Source of the DNA: Geothrix oryzisoli
GTDB taxonomy: Bacteria; Acidobacteriota; Holophagae; Holophagales; Holophagaceae
NCBI RefSeq assembly: GCF_022808865.1
Contig: NZ_JAKZLB010000003.1
Coordinates: 594,647 to 658,646 of the forward strand
Direction of reading: 5' to 3'
DNA: 64,000 bases
In this document: piece by piece, positions 1 to 8,893 of the stretch
Layout: the number at the start of each line of letters is the position of its first letter
Position numbering within the stretch: position 1 is the stretch's first letter
Position numbers and translations under genes: made by a program
Notes under the pieces: generated by a model
What the model was told of the DNA's origin: nothing
The model's database searches: none
Seen by the model: the letters and a program-made list of their open reading frames with translations, nothing else

Positions 1-1224
1 ACCTTCGTGGGCTCCCAGCAGGGCGGTGGCGGCACGGAGCTGGGCGCGGCCCTGCGGAAGGCCCTGGGCCTGCCCCGGGTGCCCGGCATCTCGCGCACCT
101 TCGTGGTCTCCACGGACGGCTACATCAGTGCCGACGGCCAGGTGTTTGACCTCATCCGCCAGAACCTGGGCTCGGCGAATCTCTTCGCCTTTGGCATCGG
201 CAGCGCCGTGAACCGCCACCTCATCGAGGGCATGGCCCATGCGGGGCAGGGCGAGGCCTTCGTCATCACGAAGCCCGAGCAGGCCGCTGCCGAAGCGGAG
301 CGCTTCCGCGCCTACGTGTCCTCGCCGGTGCTCACGAATGTGAAGCTCACCACGATCGGCTTCCGCATCCAGGACCTCGAGCCCCTGCAGCTGCCGGATG
401 TGCTGGCGGACCGGCCGGTCATCTGCCTCGGCAAGTGGAGCGGCGAGGCCGCGGGTTCCGTCACGCTGTCCGGTGTGAGCGGCAGCGGACCCTGGAGCCA
501 GACGTTCGAGGTGGGGAAGGTGAAAGACCGCGACCACGGCGCCCTGCGCCAGCTCTGGGCCCGCCAGCGCATCCAGGCCCTGTCGGACTACGACCAGTTC
601 GGCCAGGACGAGGGCCGCAAGGCGGAGGTCACGCGCCTGGGCCTCGCCTACCACCTGCTGACGGCCCACACCTCCTTCGTCGCGGTGGACACGGTGGTGC
701 GCAACACGGGTGGCGCCAGCACCACCGTCACCCAGCCCCTGCCGCTGCCGGAAGGCGTCTCCGACGCGGCGGTGGGCGGCCTGAATGCGCAGTCCGTGGC
801 CTATGCGCCGGCCCCGAGGATGAAGTACGCCTCGGCGCCTTCAGCCGGAATGGCCGTGGTGACCCAGGACCGCGCGGCCCGGCGGGAATCCAGCCGCGGC
901 GTCCCGGCCGAACCCAAGGCCCGGCTCTCCCTGCGCATCCTCGCCTTCTCGGGCTTCACGGGAAGCTCGGATCCGGCCTCCCTCCGGCGCGAGCTCGAGG
1001 CCCGGCTCAAGGACCCGGCCCTCCTCGCCGCCCTGGCCCACCTGCCGGCCGGCACCGAGCTGGAGCTCAAGGTGGATGCCTCCGGTCAGGTGGTGGCGGC
1101 GACCTTCAGCCAGGCCTTCCCCGGACTGGCGCAGGCCAAGGCTCTGATCCAGGTCTGGCGCCTGCGGACCTGGACCGGTGGCCTGGGCGGGCAACTCGAC
1201 CTCACGCTGAGCCTTCTGCCCTGA
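1..1224 (+). CDS. VIT/VWA-domain protein, C-terminal part (5' end outside window)
   Basis: The reading frame is already open at base 1, so the start lies upstream of the window. The visible N-terminal part is the second half of a von Willebrand factor A domain. It has a GGGGTEL segment (the MIDAS threonine region) and VVSTDGYI (the MIDAS aspartate strand), then the spacing typical of bacterial proteins that couple a VIT domain to VWA. After the VWA fold the chain continues through beta-rich sequence. It ends in a segment with a variable Q-F-L pattern that resembles a TonB-C/AgmX-like end. Family members are exported or surface-associated metal-dependent adhesion proteins; no exact role is known. 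The partner VIT domain should be in the missing 5' part. The stop at 1222-1224 is followed by a 10-bp stem-loop. Confidence 0.8.
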   Translation, partial: TFVGSQQGGGGTELGAALRKALGLPRVPGISRTFVVSTDGYISADGQVFDLIRQNLGSANLFAFGIGSAVNRHLIEGMAHAGQGEAFVITKPEQAAAEAERFRAYVSSPVLTNVKLTTIGFRIQDLEPLQLPDVLADRPVICLGKWSGEAAGSVTLSGVSGSGPWSQTFEVGKVKDRDHGALRQLWARQRIQALSDYDQFGQDEGRKAEVTRLGLAYHLLTAHTSFVAVDTVVRNTGGASTTVTQPLPLPEGVSDAAVGGLNAQSVAYAPAPRMKYASAPSAGMAVVTQDRAARRESSRGVPAEPKARLSLRILAFSGFTGSSDPASLRRELEARLKDPALLAALAHLPAGTELELKVDASGQVVAATFSQAFPGLAQAKALIQVWRLRTWTGGLGGQLDLTLSLLP

Positions 1225-1242
1225 ATCCAAGATTTTACCCTA

Positions 1243-1272
1243 CGCGGATCCCTGGCTTGCCGGGGATCCGCG
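1243..1272 (+). terminator. Intergenic stem-loop after the VWA gene
   Basis: A perfect 10-bp stem (CGCGGATCCC pairing with GGGATCCGCG, 10-nt loop) lies between the VWA gene and pcm. No T-run follows it, so it is either a weak intrinsic terminator or an mRNA-stabilising hairpin. Confidence 0.3.
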
Positions 1273-1308
1273 CTGGCGTGGGGGTCGGTTTGGGGTACCT
1301 TCGTACCC

Positions 1309-2037
1309 ATGCGAAAGCATCTGGGAGTGACCTTGATGCTGACCCTCGGGGGCTGCCACCCGGATCCGGCCCAGCCCGCCTCCCCTCCCCCGGTGGCGGA
1401 GCCGGTCCTCGTCGAGGCCCGGCTCCGCATGGTGCGGGAACAGATCGTGGCCCGGGGCATCGCCGATCCCCGGGTGCTCGAGGTCATGGGCCGGGTGCCC
1501 CGGCATGAATTCGTCCCCGCCTCCCGCCGGGCGGAGGCCTACGAGGACTGCCCCCTGCCCATCGGCTACGGGCAGACCATCTCCCAGCCGTACATCGTGG
1601 CCTTCATGACGGCGGTCCTGAACCCCAGGCCCGGGGACCGCGTGCTGGAAATCGGCACCGGCTCCGGCTACCAGGCCGCGGTGCTCGCGGACCTGGTGGC
1701 CGAGGTCTACACCATGGAGATCATCGAACCGCTGGCGAAGCGCGCCGAAGCGGACCTCAAGCGGCTGGGCTACGCCAACGTGAAGGTCCGAGCCGGGGAT
1801 GGCTACCGGGGCTGGCCCGAGGCCGCGCCCTTCGATGCCATCATCGTCACCTGCGCCCCGGAGGACGTGCCGCCGGCCTTGGTGGATCAGCTCAAGGAAG
1901 GCGGCCGGATGATCCTCCCCGTGGGCTCCCAGTGGGGGGCCCAGGAACTGTACCTCCTCCGGAAGACGGCCACGGGGATGAAACGGCAGGGGATGCTGCC
2001 GGTGCGGTTCGTGCCGATGGTGAAGGGCCCTGGGTGA
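1309..2037 (+). CDS. pcm: Protein-L-isoaspartate O-methyltransferase, lipoprotein form
   Basis: This 242-residue enzyme repairs isomerised aspartyl residues using S-adenosylmethionine. Family hallmarks are the helix containing VREQIVARGI, the PIGYGQTISQPYIV segment that recognises the substrate carboxylate, and the SAM-binding loop EIGTGSGYQAA. The C-terminal part ends with the usual LPVGSQ...L strand. The N-terminus is unusual. Instead of the cytosolic form it starts MRKHLGVTLMLTLGGCHPDP, a short signal peptide ending in a lipobox (LGGC), so the enzyme is predicted to be anchored in the periplasm. The ATG at 1309 is the only start that includes the lipobox. It is convergent with the efflux outer-membrane gene, 20 bp away. 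Confidence 0.92.
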   Translation: MRKHLGVTLMLTLGGCHPDPAQPASPPPVAEPVLVEARLRMVREQIVARGIADPRVLEVMGRVPRHEFVPASRRAEAYEDCPLPIGYGQTISQPYIVAFMTAVLNPRPGDRVLEIGTGSGYQAAVLADLVAEVYTMEIIEPLAKRAEADLKRLGYANVKVRAGDGYRGWPEAAPFDAIIVTCAPEDVPPALVDQLKEGGRMILPVGSQWGAQELYLLRKTATGMKRQGMLPVRFVPMVKGPG

Positions 2038-2057
2038 GGCCGTCTGGCGCGGCCCGA

Positions 2058-3521
2058 TCAGGAACCGGGCGCGGCGGGGGCCTTGGCTGGTGCCGGGGAC
2101 CGGTCCGTCGGCTGCCAGCCGCCGCCCAGGACTTTATAGAGGCTGACCAGGTTGCCGGCCTTGGCCTGGCGGAGGGCGATGAGGCCCTGCTGCGCGGCGT
2201 AGAGGGAGCGCTGGGCGTCGAGCACGCCGAGGTAGCCGTCCACGCCGGCCGAGTAGCGGGCCTGGGCGAGGCGGTAGGTCCCTTCCAGGGCTTGCGTGAG
2301 CGTGAGCTGGGCGGCCAGCTGGTCGTCCAGGGTGCCGCGCTGGGCCAGCGCGTCGGCCACCTCCCGGAACGCCACCTGGATGGCCTTCTCATACTGGGCC
2401 AGGTAGATGTCGCGGTCGGCCTGGGCGGCCTTGAGGTTGGACCAGCGTGACCCCGCATCGAAGATCGGCAGGACGACCTGGGGCGAGAAGGCCCAGGCGT
2501 AGGAGCCGGACTTGAACAGCCCCGACAGCTGGTTGTCCATGGAGCCGAGGCTCGTCGAGAGCGAGATGCGCGGGAAGAAGGCGGCCCGGGCCGCGCCGAT
2601 GTTGGCATTGGCGGCCTTGAGCTGGTTCTCGGCCATGAGGATGTCGGGGCGCCGCATCAATACCTCGGAGGGCAGGCCGGGGGCGATGTCCCGAAGCGCC
2701 TGGATGCCGCCGAGGGCCTCCGGAAGCAGGTCCGCCGGGACGGACGAACCGACCAGGAGGCGCAGGGCGTTCTCGTCCATGGCCACCGTGCGGGTGTAGC
2801 GGGCCACATCCCCCCGGGCCGTCTCCACGCTGACCTGCGCCCGGAAGGCGTCGATCTCGGAGGAGGCGCCCACCTCGAATCGGCGCTGGACGAGTTTGTA
2901 GGCGGCCTCCTGGTTCACCAGGGTGTCCTGGGCCAGCTTCAGCGCCTCCCGATCGGCCGCGAGGGCGAGGTACACGTTCGCGACTTCGGCCAGCAGGGAG
3001 ACCTGCGCGCTGTTGCGCGCCTGCTCCGTGGCGAAGTACTGCTCCAGGGCCCGGTTCTTCAGGCTCCGGACCCGGCCGAAGAAATCCAGCTCCCAGGCGG
3101 TGATGCCCACGCTGGCGGCATCGGTCTCCGCCACGATCGACCGGCCGGTGCCCGAGACGCTGGCGGGCAGCCGCTGCTTGTTCCCGTAGGCGACTGCGTT
3201 GACCGTGGGCAGCAGCTCGGCCCGCTGGATGCGATAGTAGGCCCGCGCCTTCTCGGTGTTCAGCGCCGCGATCCGGAGATCCCGGTTGTGGCGCAGGGCG
3301 AGGTCGAGGACTTTCCTCAGGCGCTCATCGAGGTAGAACTCCTGCCAGGCGGTGTCGGCGGCGGCCTGCCCGGAGGCGCCGGCTGGGGCCTTGTACGAAG
3401 GTCCTTCAGGCCAGGCCTTGGGCACCGGCGGCTCAGGGGTGCGGTACCTCGGCGCCATGGAGACGCAGCCGGTCAGCGCCAGGGCGAGAGGAAGGATGGA
3501 CCAGGCTTTGGGCGACATCAT
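2058..3521 (-). CDS. RND efflux outer-membrane lipoprotein (NodT/OprM type)
   Basis: This 487-residue outer-membrane factor forms the exit duct of a tripartite pump. The N-terminus has a signal peptide ending in a lipobox (LALTGC) and then the P-rich YRTPEPPVPKAW stretch seen in NodT-family lipoproteins. Two OEP repeats follow, with the periodic Q-A-x-L and Y-D-x-A-x-x-x-x patterns of the alpha-barrel; RRPDILMAENQLKAANANIG in the second repeat is a strong family signature. The start at 3521 overlaps the RND pump stop by 4 bp (ATGA), so the pair is translationally coupled. A second ATG at 3518 directly follows and cannot be excluded. Confidence 0.93.
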   Translation of the reverse strand: MMSPKAWSILPLALALTGCVSMAPRYRTPEPPVPKAWPEGPSYKAPAGASGQAAADTAWQEFYLDERLRKVLDLALRHNRDLRIAALNTEKARAYYRIQRAELLPTVNAVAYGNKQRLPASVSGTGRSIVAETDAASVGITAWELDFFGRVRSLKNRALEQYFATEQARNSAQVSLLAEVANVYLALAADREALKLAQDTLVNQEAAYKLVQRRFEVGASSEIDAFRAQVSVETARGDVARYTRTVAMDENALRLLVGSSVPADLLPEALGGIQALRDIAPGLPSEVLMRRPDILMAENQLKAANANIGAARAAFFPRISLSTSLGSMDNQLSGLFKSGSYAWAFSPQVVLPIFDAGSRWSNLKAAQADRDIYLAQYEKAIQVAFREVADALAQRGTLDDQLAAQLTLTQALEGTYRLAQARYSAGVDGYLGVLDAQRSLYAAQQGLIALRQAKAGNLVSLYKVLGGGWQPTDRSPAPAKAPAAPGS

Positions 3522-6500
3522 GGCTGCCCCTCCTCGGAAACTGCAGCCTGCGCCGGGGCGGGCTCCTGGGCCTTCTTCTTGAACAGCTGACTCACCAGGA
3601 CGAAGGACAGGGGGATGTAGAAGATGGCGATGAAGGTGGCCGTCAGCATCCCGCCAACCACCCCCGTTCCGATGGCGTTCTGGGCCGCGGCTCCGGCGCC
3701 GGTCGTCATGGCCATCGGCAGCACGCCGAAGGTGAAGGCAAGGGAGGTCATCAGGATGGGGCGCAATCGCATTCGGGAAGCCTCGATGGCCGCCTCGACG
3801 AGCCCGCTGCCCTGGGAGATGAGTTCCTGTGCGAACTGCACGATGAGGATGGCGTTCTTTGCGGCCAGGCCCAGGGTGGTCAGCAGGCCGATCTGGAAAT
3901 AGACATCGCTGGACAACCCGCGGCCCCAGGTTGCGGCCACCGCGCCGAACACCCCGATGGGGAGGATCAGCAGGACGGAGAAGGGGATGGACCAGCTCTC
4001 GTAAAGGGCGGCAAGGCACAGGAAGATGACCAGGATCGAGAAGGCGTAGAGGGCCGGGGCCTGGGATCCCGCCTGGCGCTCCTGGTAGGAGAGCCCCGTC
4101 CACTCGAAGCCGATGCCGGCCGGCAGCTTCGCGGCGATGGCCTCCATGGCCAGCATGGCGTCCCCGGTGCTCTTGCCGAGGGCCGGCTCCCCATTGATGT
4201 TGATGGCCGGATAGCCGTTGTAGCGCTGAAGGTTCGGAGAACCCTGGGTCCATTCCCCCTTGGCGAACGCCGAGAAAGGCACCATCCCGCCGGATTTGTT
4301 GGGGACGTAGATCCTGTTCAGGTCCTCCAGCTGCATCCGGAAGGGGGCATCGGCCTGCATGTAGACGCGCTTGACCCGGCCCTGGTTGATGAAGTCGTTC
4401 ACGTAGGAGCCACCCCACGAACTGGACAGGCCGTCGGCGATGGCCGCGGCCGAAACCCCCAGGGCGCCTGCCCGGTCCTGGTCGATCTGGACGTTGTATT
4501 CCGGCTGGTCGTCCGCCCCGACGGGCCGCACGCTCTTCAGGTTGGGGTCCTTGGCGGCCATGCCGAGGAGCGTGTTGCGGGCCTCCATGAGCTTCGCGTG
4601 GCCGACGCCACCACGGTCCTCCAACTGGAAATCGAATCCGGTGGCGCTGCCCATCTCGAGGATCGCCGGGGGGGCGAACACGAAGGCCAGGGCATCCCGG
4701 CGGGCCATCAGCTTGCCCATGGCCCGCTTCACCACGGCGGCAACCCTGAGGTCCTGGCGATTGCGCTGCTTCCAGTCCTTCAGCTTGAGGAAGGCCATGC
4801 CATTGTTCTGTCCCACGCCGGCCATGCTGAAGCCGGACACGGACATGATGGAATCCACCGCATCCTTCTCGTTCTCCATGAAGTGCTTCTGGACCTCCTT
4901 CATGACCGCTTCGGTGCGCTCCAAGGGCGCTCCCGCTGGAAGCTGGACCATCGCCATGAGGATTCCCTGGTCCTCCTCCGGCAGGAAGGCTGTGGGGAGG
5001 CGAAGGAACAGCAGGCCCGTCACCAGGACGATCGCCGCATAGATGGCTAGATAACGAGCGCGCTTGCCAAGCACCCGCTCCAGCTGGCCGGTGAAGATGT
5101 CGCGGAATCGGTAGTAGGTCCGGTCGAACCAGATGAAGAAGGGCCGGGTGACCTTCCAGCCACTCTCCGCCGCCTCGTGGCCCTTGGGTACGGACTTCAG
5201 GAAGGTGACGCAGAGGGAAGGGGTCAGGATCAGGGCCACCACCACCGACAGCAGCATGGCGGTGATGAGGGTGAGGGAGAACTGCCGGTAGATGACGCCG
5301 GTGGACCCTTCGAAGAAGGCCATGGGGCCGAACACAGCCGACAGCACCAAGCCGATGCCGATCAGGGCGCCGGTGATCTGGGCCATGGATTTGCGGGTGG
5401 CCTCCTGCACCGGGAGGCCCTCGTCATGCATGATCCGTTCGACGTTCTCCACCACCACGATGGCATCGTCCACCAGCAGGCCGATGGCCAGCACCATGGC
5501 GAACATGGTGAGCATGTTGATGGACATGCCCGTGTACTGGATCACGGCGAAGGTGCCCAGCAGCACGACCGGAACGGCGATGGTGGGGATCAGGGTGGCC
5601 CTGAAATTGCCAAGGAAGAGCAGCATCACCAGGAAGACCAAGACCACGGCCTCGATCAGGGTCTTCACCACCTCCTCGATGGCCACGCTCACGAACGGGG
5701 TGGTTTCGTAGGGGTAGGCCACCGTCACGCCGGCCGGGAAGAACTTGGACATCTCGTCCATCTTGGCCTTGATGAGTTTGGAGGTATCCAGGGCGTTCGC
5801 TCCGGAGGCCAGGCGGATGATCATGCCCGCCACGGGCTTTCCGTTCAGGCTGGTCTCGGAACCGTAGTTCTCGGTGCCCAGCTCGATCCGGGCCACATCC
5901 CGGAGATGGACCGTGGAGCCATCCGGATTGATGCGCAGGGGGATGTCCCCGAATTGTTCCGGGGTCTGCATGAGTTCCTGGACGTTGACGGTCACGTTCA
6001 GCTGCTGGCCCTTCACTGCGGGCAGGCCGCCGGCCTGCCCCGCGGAGATCTGGGCGTTATAGGCCCTGACGGCGGTCCGGACATCGTTGGGCGTGAGGCT
6101 ATAGCTGGCCAGCTTGTCCTGGTCCAGCCAGAGCCGCATGGCGTACTGGGATCCGAAGGACATGACCTCCCCCACGCCTTCGACCCGGGCCAGCACCGCT
6201 TCGATGTTGGAGGACATGTAGTCGCGCAGATCGTCGGAGTTGAGGCTGCCGTCCTCGGAACGGATCGCGACGATCATGAAGAAGTTCCGGGTGGACTTGG
6301 TGACCTGGATGCCCATCTGCTGGACCGCTTGGGGCATGAGGGGCTTGGCCGTTTCCAGCTTGTTCTGGACCTTGGCCCAGGCCACGTCCGGGTCGGTGCC
6401 CGGCTTGAAGGTCAGGGTGACGGTGCCCCGGCCCGAAGAGTCGCTGGTCGCGGAGAAATAGAGCAGGTTGTCGAGCCCGGTCATCTTCTGTTCGATGATC

Positions 6501-6688
6501 TGGGTGACGGTGTTCTCCACCGTCTTTGCCGAGGCTCCCGGGTAATAGGCGGCCACCGTGATCGAAGGCGGAGCCACAGGAGGGTACTGGGAAACGGGCA
6601 GGGCCCGGATGGCGAGGACTCCGGCCAGCATGATGATGATGGCCACCACCCAGGCGAAGATCGGCCGGTCGATGAAGAAATTGACCAT
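3518..6688 (-). CDS. RND multidrug efflux permease (HAE1/AcrB type)
   Basis: This inner-membrane proton/drug antiporter has 1056 residues, the usual length for AcrB, MexB or AdeB. It starts MVNFFIDRPIFAWVVAIIIM, the family's first membrane helix. TM4 carries the proton-relay aspartate pair in LLVDDAIVVVEN, and the two large periplasmic loops with porter and docking domains are both present. The C-terminal half repeats the fold (SEGMENT LTTLGLAAKNAILIVQFA in TM10). The gene lies 12 bp downstream of the adaptor gene and overlaps the outer-membrane factor gene. Substrates cannot be read from the sequence; the HAE1 class generally exports amphiphilic drugs, dyes, detergents and solvents. Confidence 0.96.
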   Translation of the reverse strand: MVNFFIDRPIFAWVVAIIIMLAGVLAIRALPVSQYPPVAPPSITVAAYYPGASAKTVENTVTQIIEQKMTGLDNLLYFSATSDSSGRGTVTLTFKPGTDPDVAWAKVQNKLETAKPLMPQAVQQMGIQVTKSTRNFFMIVAIRSEDGSLNSDDLRDYMSSNIEAVLARVEGVGEVMSFGSQYAMRLWLDQDKLASYSLTPNDVRTAVRAYNAQISAGQAGGLPAVKGQQLNVTVNVQELMQTPEQFGDIPLRINPDGSTVHLRDVARIELGTENYGSETSLNGKPVAGMIIRLASGANALDTSKLIKAKMDEMSKFFPAGVTVAYPYETTPFVSVAIEEVVKTLIEAVVLVFLVMLLFLGNFRATLIPTIAVPVVLLGTFAVIQYTGMSINMLTMFAMVLAIGLLVDDAIVVVENVERIMHDEGLPVQEATRKSMAQITGALIGIGLVLSAVFGPMAFFEGSTGVIYRQFSLTLITAMLLSVVVALILTPSLCVTFLKSVPKGHEAAESGWKVTRPFFIWFDRTYYRFRDIFTGQLERVLGKRARYLAIYAAIVLVTGLLFLRLPTAFLPEEDQGILMAMVQLPAGAPLERTEAVMKEVQKHFMENEKDAVDSIMSVSGFSMAGVGQNNGMAFLKLKDWKQRNRQDLRVAAVVKRAMGKLMARRDALAFVFAPPAILEMGSATGFDFQLEDRGGVGHAKLMEARNTLLGMAAKDPNLKSVRPVGADDQPEYNVQIDQDRAGALGVSAAAIADGLSSSWGGSYVNDFINQGRVKRVYMQADAPFRMQLEDLNRIYVPNKSGGMVPFSAFAKGEWTQGSPNLQRYNGYPAININGEPALGKSTGDAMLAMEAIAAKLPAGIGFEWTGLSYQERQAGSQAPALYAFSILVIFLCLAALYESWSIPFSVLLILPIGVFGAVAATWGRGLSSDVYFQIGLLTTLGLAAKNAILIVQFAQELISQGSGLVEAAIEASRMRLRPILMTSLAFTFGVLPMAMTTGAGAAAQNAIGTGVVGGMLTATFIAIFYIPLSFVLVSQLFKKKAQEPAPAQAAVSEEGQP

Positions 6689-6700
6689 GGTGCGGCTCCT

Positions 6701-7855
6701 CTACTTCGCAGCCGCGGGGGCGGGGGCCGACGCGGGTACGACTTTCACGGCCACGCCCGGGCGGATCTTCTGCAGGCCTTCCACGACCACGCGGTCCCCG
6801 GCGTTGAGGCCTTCAAGGATCAGCCACTTCGAGCCGATGGCGCGGTCCACCTTGAGCGTCCGCTGCTCGATCTTGTCGGACGGGTCGACCACCATGGCGA
6901 TGGCGTTGCCCTTGGGGTCGCGGGTGACACCTTGCTGCGGCACGAGGATGGCGTGCTCGGCCACGCCCTCTTCCACGATGGCGCGAACGTACATGCCCGG
7001 CAGCAGGATGTGGCGGGGATTCGGGAACACCATGCGGAGGATCTGCGAGCCCGTGCTCGGATCCACGGTGACATCGGAGAACTTCAGGACCCCCTGCTGG
7101 GCGTAGGGGGTGCCGTCCTCCAGGAGCAGCTTCACGCGGGCGGAATCCGCGCTGCCCTTGATGCGGTTGGCGGCCAGGTTCCGCTGGATGCCGAGCAGGA
7201 TGGCGCTGGACTGGGGCGAATCCACATAGACCTGGTCCAGCTGCTGGATGGTGGTGAAGGCCGGGCCTTGGTAGGCCGCCGCCAGGGCGCCGGGGGTCAC
7301 GTTGGACTTGCCGATGCGGCCCGAGATCGGCGCCGTGATGCGGGTGTAGCCGAGGTTGATCCGGGCGGACTCGGCGCCGGCCTTCAGGGCCTGGACCTCG
7401 GCTTCGGCCTGCTTCTGGGCGGCGGCTGCGTCCTCATAGTCCTGCTGGCCCACGGCATTGATGGCGACCAGTTCCTTGAACCGCTCGGCGCGCTTCCGGA
7501 TGGCGGGCAGGTTGGCTTCGGCCCGGGCGAGGGCGGCGGCGGCCGTGTCGTAGGCGGCCTGGTAGGGCCTGGGGTCGATCTGGTAGAGCACGTCGCCCTG
7601 CTTCACGTCGGCTCCCTCGGTGAAGAGCCGCTGCTGGACAATGCCGTTCACCTGGGGATGGACCTCGGCCATGAGGAAGGCGGAGGTCCGTCCCGGAAGT
7701 TCGGAGGTGATCGCGACCTTTTCAGGCTGCAGGGTCACCACGGAGACCTCAGGCGCGGGCCGCGCCTGCTCCTTCTTGCCGCACCCGACAGTCAGCGCAC
7801 CTGCCACCAGGGCGCCGGCGACGAAGATCATTCCACCTCGATAGGGGGTCTGCAT
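6701..7855 (-). CDS. RND efflux periplasmic adaptor (AcrA/MexA type)
   Basis: This membrane-fusion protein of 384 residues connects the inner-membrane pump to the outer-membrane duct. It has an N-terminal signal with a probable acylation cysteine (LTVGCGKKEQ). A barrel-sandwich half follows with HPQVNGIVQQRLFTEGADV, then an alpha-helical hairpin rich in Ala, Glu and Arg (about residues 100-170), the returning half-motif ITAPISGRIGKS, and a beta-barrel domain. It is the first structural gene of the pump operon and follows the TetR gene by 72 bp. The tail is Ala/Pro-rich. The family is clear; only the lipid modification is a prediction, because the -3 residue is Thr rather than Leu. Confidence 0.95.
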   Translation of the reverse strand: MQTPYRGGMIFVAGALVAGALTVGCGKKEQARPAPEVSVVTLQPEKVAITSELPGRTSAFLMAEVHPQVNGIVQQRLFTEGADVKQGDVLYQIDPRPYQAAYDTAAAALARAEANLPAIRKRAERFKELVAINAVGQQDYEDAAAAQKQAEAEVQALKAGAESARINLGYTRITAPISGRIGKSNVTPGALAAAYQGPAFTTIQQLDQVYVDSPQSSAILLGIQRNLAANRIKGSADSARVKLLLEDGTPYAQQGVLKFSDVTVDPSTGSQILRMVFPNPRHILLPGMYVRAIVEEGVAEHAILVPQQGVTRDPKGNAIAMVVDPSDKIEQRTLKVDRAIGSKWLILEGLNAGDRVVVEGLQKIRPGVAVKVVPASAPAPAAAK

Positions 7856-7927
7856 GGGAGTGCTCCAGGAAGGGCTGAGAAAAATCTGGCGGCCTGAGGG
7901 GGGAATCGGGACGACGGACCGTCAGTA

Positions 7928-8587
7928 TCAACGCTGGCGGAGGCCCTGATAAGCGAAATCAGCCAGGCGGTCCGCCATGGCATCGAGGGACAGCGAAGGG
8001 TCGGCCGAGGTCCAGGCCAGGCCGTTGATTTCGCTCATCAGGGCGTGGTGGATGCAGCTGCCATGCAGGGTGATGCCCCAGAAGTCGACCTCTTCGGGGG
8101 ATAGGTCAGGGCGAATGGCGCGGAGGCAGGCGCGGGCCTCCCGGACGAACGGCTCCATGCGCGTCTGCAGGAGATCCCTGACCTCGTGCCTGGGGGACTG
8201 AAGCTCGCTCAGCCACAGGCGCGAAGCCGGTTCCCGCAGAGGGTCCGAGCCGTCGAAGTGGGCGTCCACCTCGCGGAGGACCCTGCGGATGTGCGCGCGG
8301 AGCCGCGCCCGCCCGTCCATGGGGCTCGCCGCGGCCTGGGGCGGTTCCTGAGCGTCCTCGCCCGCTGTCTTGGCCGAGAAGTGGGTCAGCAGGTAGCGGA
8401 AGACTTCCCGGTACAGCCCTTCCTTGCCCTTGAAGTAGTAGGAGATGAGCGAGGAGTTCTTCCCGGCCATGGAGGCCACCAGGCGGATGGAGGTGGCGTC
8501 GTAGCCGTACTTGGCGAAGCAGGCCAGGGCCGCTTCGAGCAGTGCCTCGCGGGTATCAGGGGAGAGGGTGGTTTCGGAGGGGCACAC
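7928..8587 (-). CDS. TetR/AcrR-family repressor of the efflux operon
   Basis: A 219-residue TetR-family regulator. The N-terminal helix-turn-helix reads FAKYGYDATSIRLVASMAG and NSSLISYYFKGKEGLY, the standard family pattern. The C-terminal ligand-binding part, with a conserved HGSCIHHALMSEIN helix, resembles the CerR-type (DUF1956) effector domain. It is the first gene of the tetR-adaptor-pump-outer membrane factor series, so local and autoregulatory control of the pump is likely. The upstream gap is extremely AT-rich and holds a short inverted repeat near the start codon. The ligand is unknown. Confidence 0.9.
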   Translation of the reverse strand: MCPSETTLSPDTREALLEAALACFAKYGYDATSIRLVASMAGKNSSLISYYFKGKEGLYREVFRYLLTHFSAKTAGEDAQEPPQAAASPMDGRARLRAHIRRVLREVDAHFDGSDPLREPASRLWLSELQSPRHEVRDLLQTRMEPFVREARACLRAIRPDLSPEEVDFWGITLHGSCIHHALMSEINGLAWTSADPSLSLDAMADRLADFAYQGLRQR

Positions 8588-8893
8588 GGGATATCCACGC
8601 CTTAATCGTTCGACCGAACAATAGAATTGATCGATCGGATGATTCTGGCAATCAATTTTTTTAGATAATATAAATAAAATAAAACATTTTTTATATTATA
8701 TAAAATGAAATTAATGCAATTAAAAAAATAAACGAATTATAATAAATGGCACTCATGATAGGTCACTCGACCGATGTATCCTGCTGCTTCGGGAGGGATA
8801 CCCATGAAATCGAGCCTGGGTTTGGTCGAGCTTCCCCCGGCCGGTCCCCCGGTGATCCGGCGTCCACCCTCTGCGCGGCGGCAACCCGAGGCT
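8588..8893. promoter_or_regulatory. AT-rich regulatory gap between two TetR genes
   Basis: This 306-bp gap separates two minus-strand TetR genes and must hold the promoter of the efflux operon. Roughly 8650-8750 is almost pure A/T, with runs such as TTTTTTAGATAA and AAATAAAATAAAAC, in a genome of about two-thirds G+C. That is far more AT than promoter function alone usually needs. No coding frame is supported here; the part near 8770-8893 is of normal composition and holds nothing I recognise. Confidence 0.6.
8608..8619. promoter_or_regulatory. Candidate TetR operator
   Basis: A short perfect inverted repeat, GTTCG-AC-CGAAC, sits 21 bp upstream of the TetR start at 8587. A second self-complementary stretch, GATCGATC, follows within 20 bp. 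The position fits autoregulation, but the arms are only 5 bp, so the call is tentative. Confidence 0.3.
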
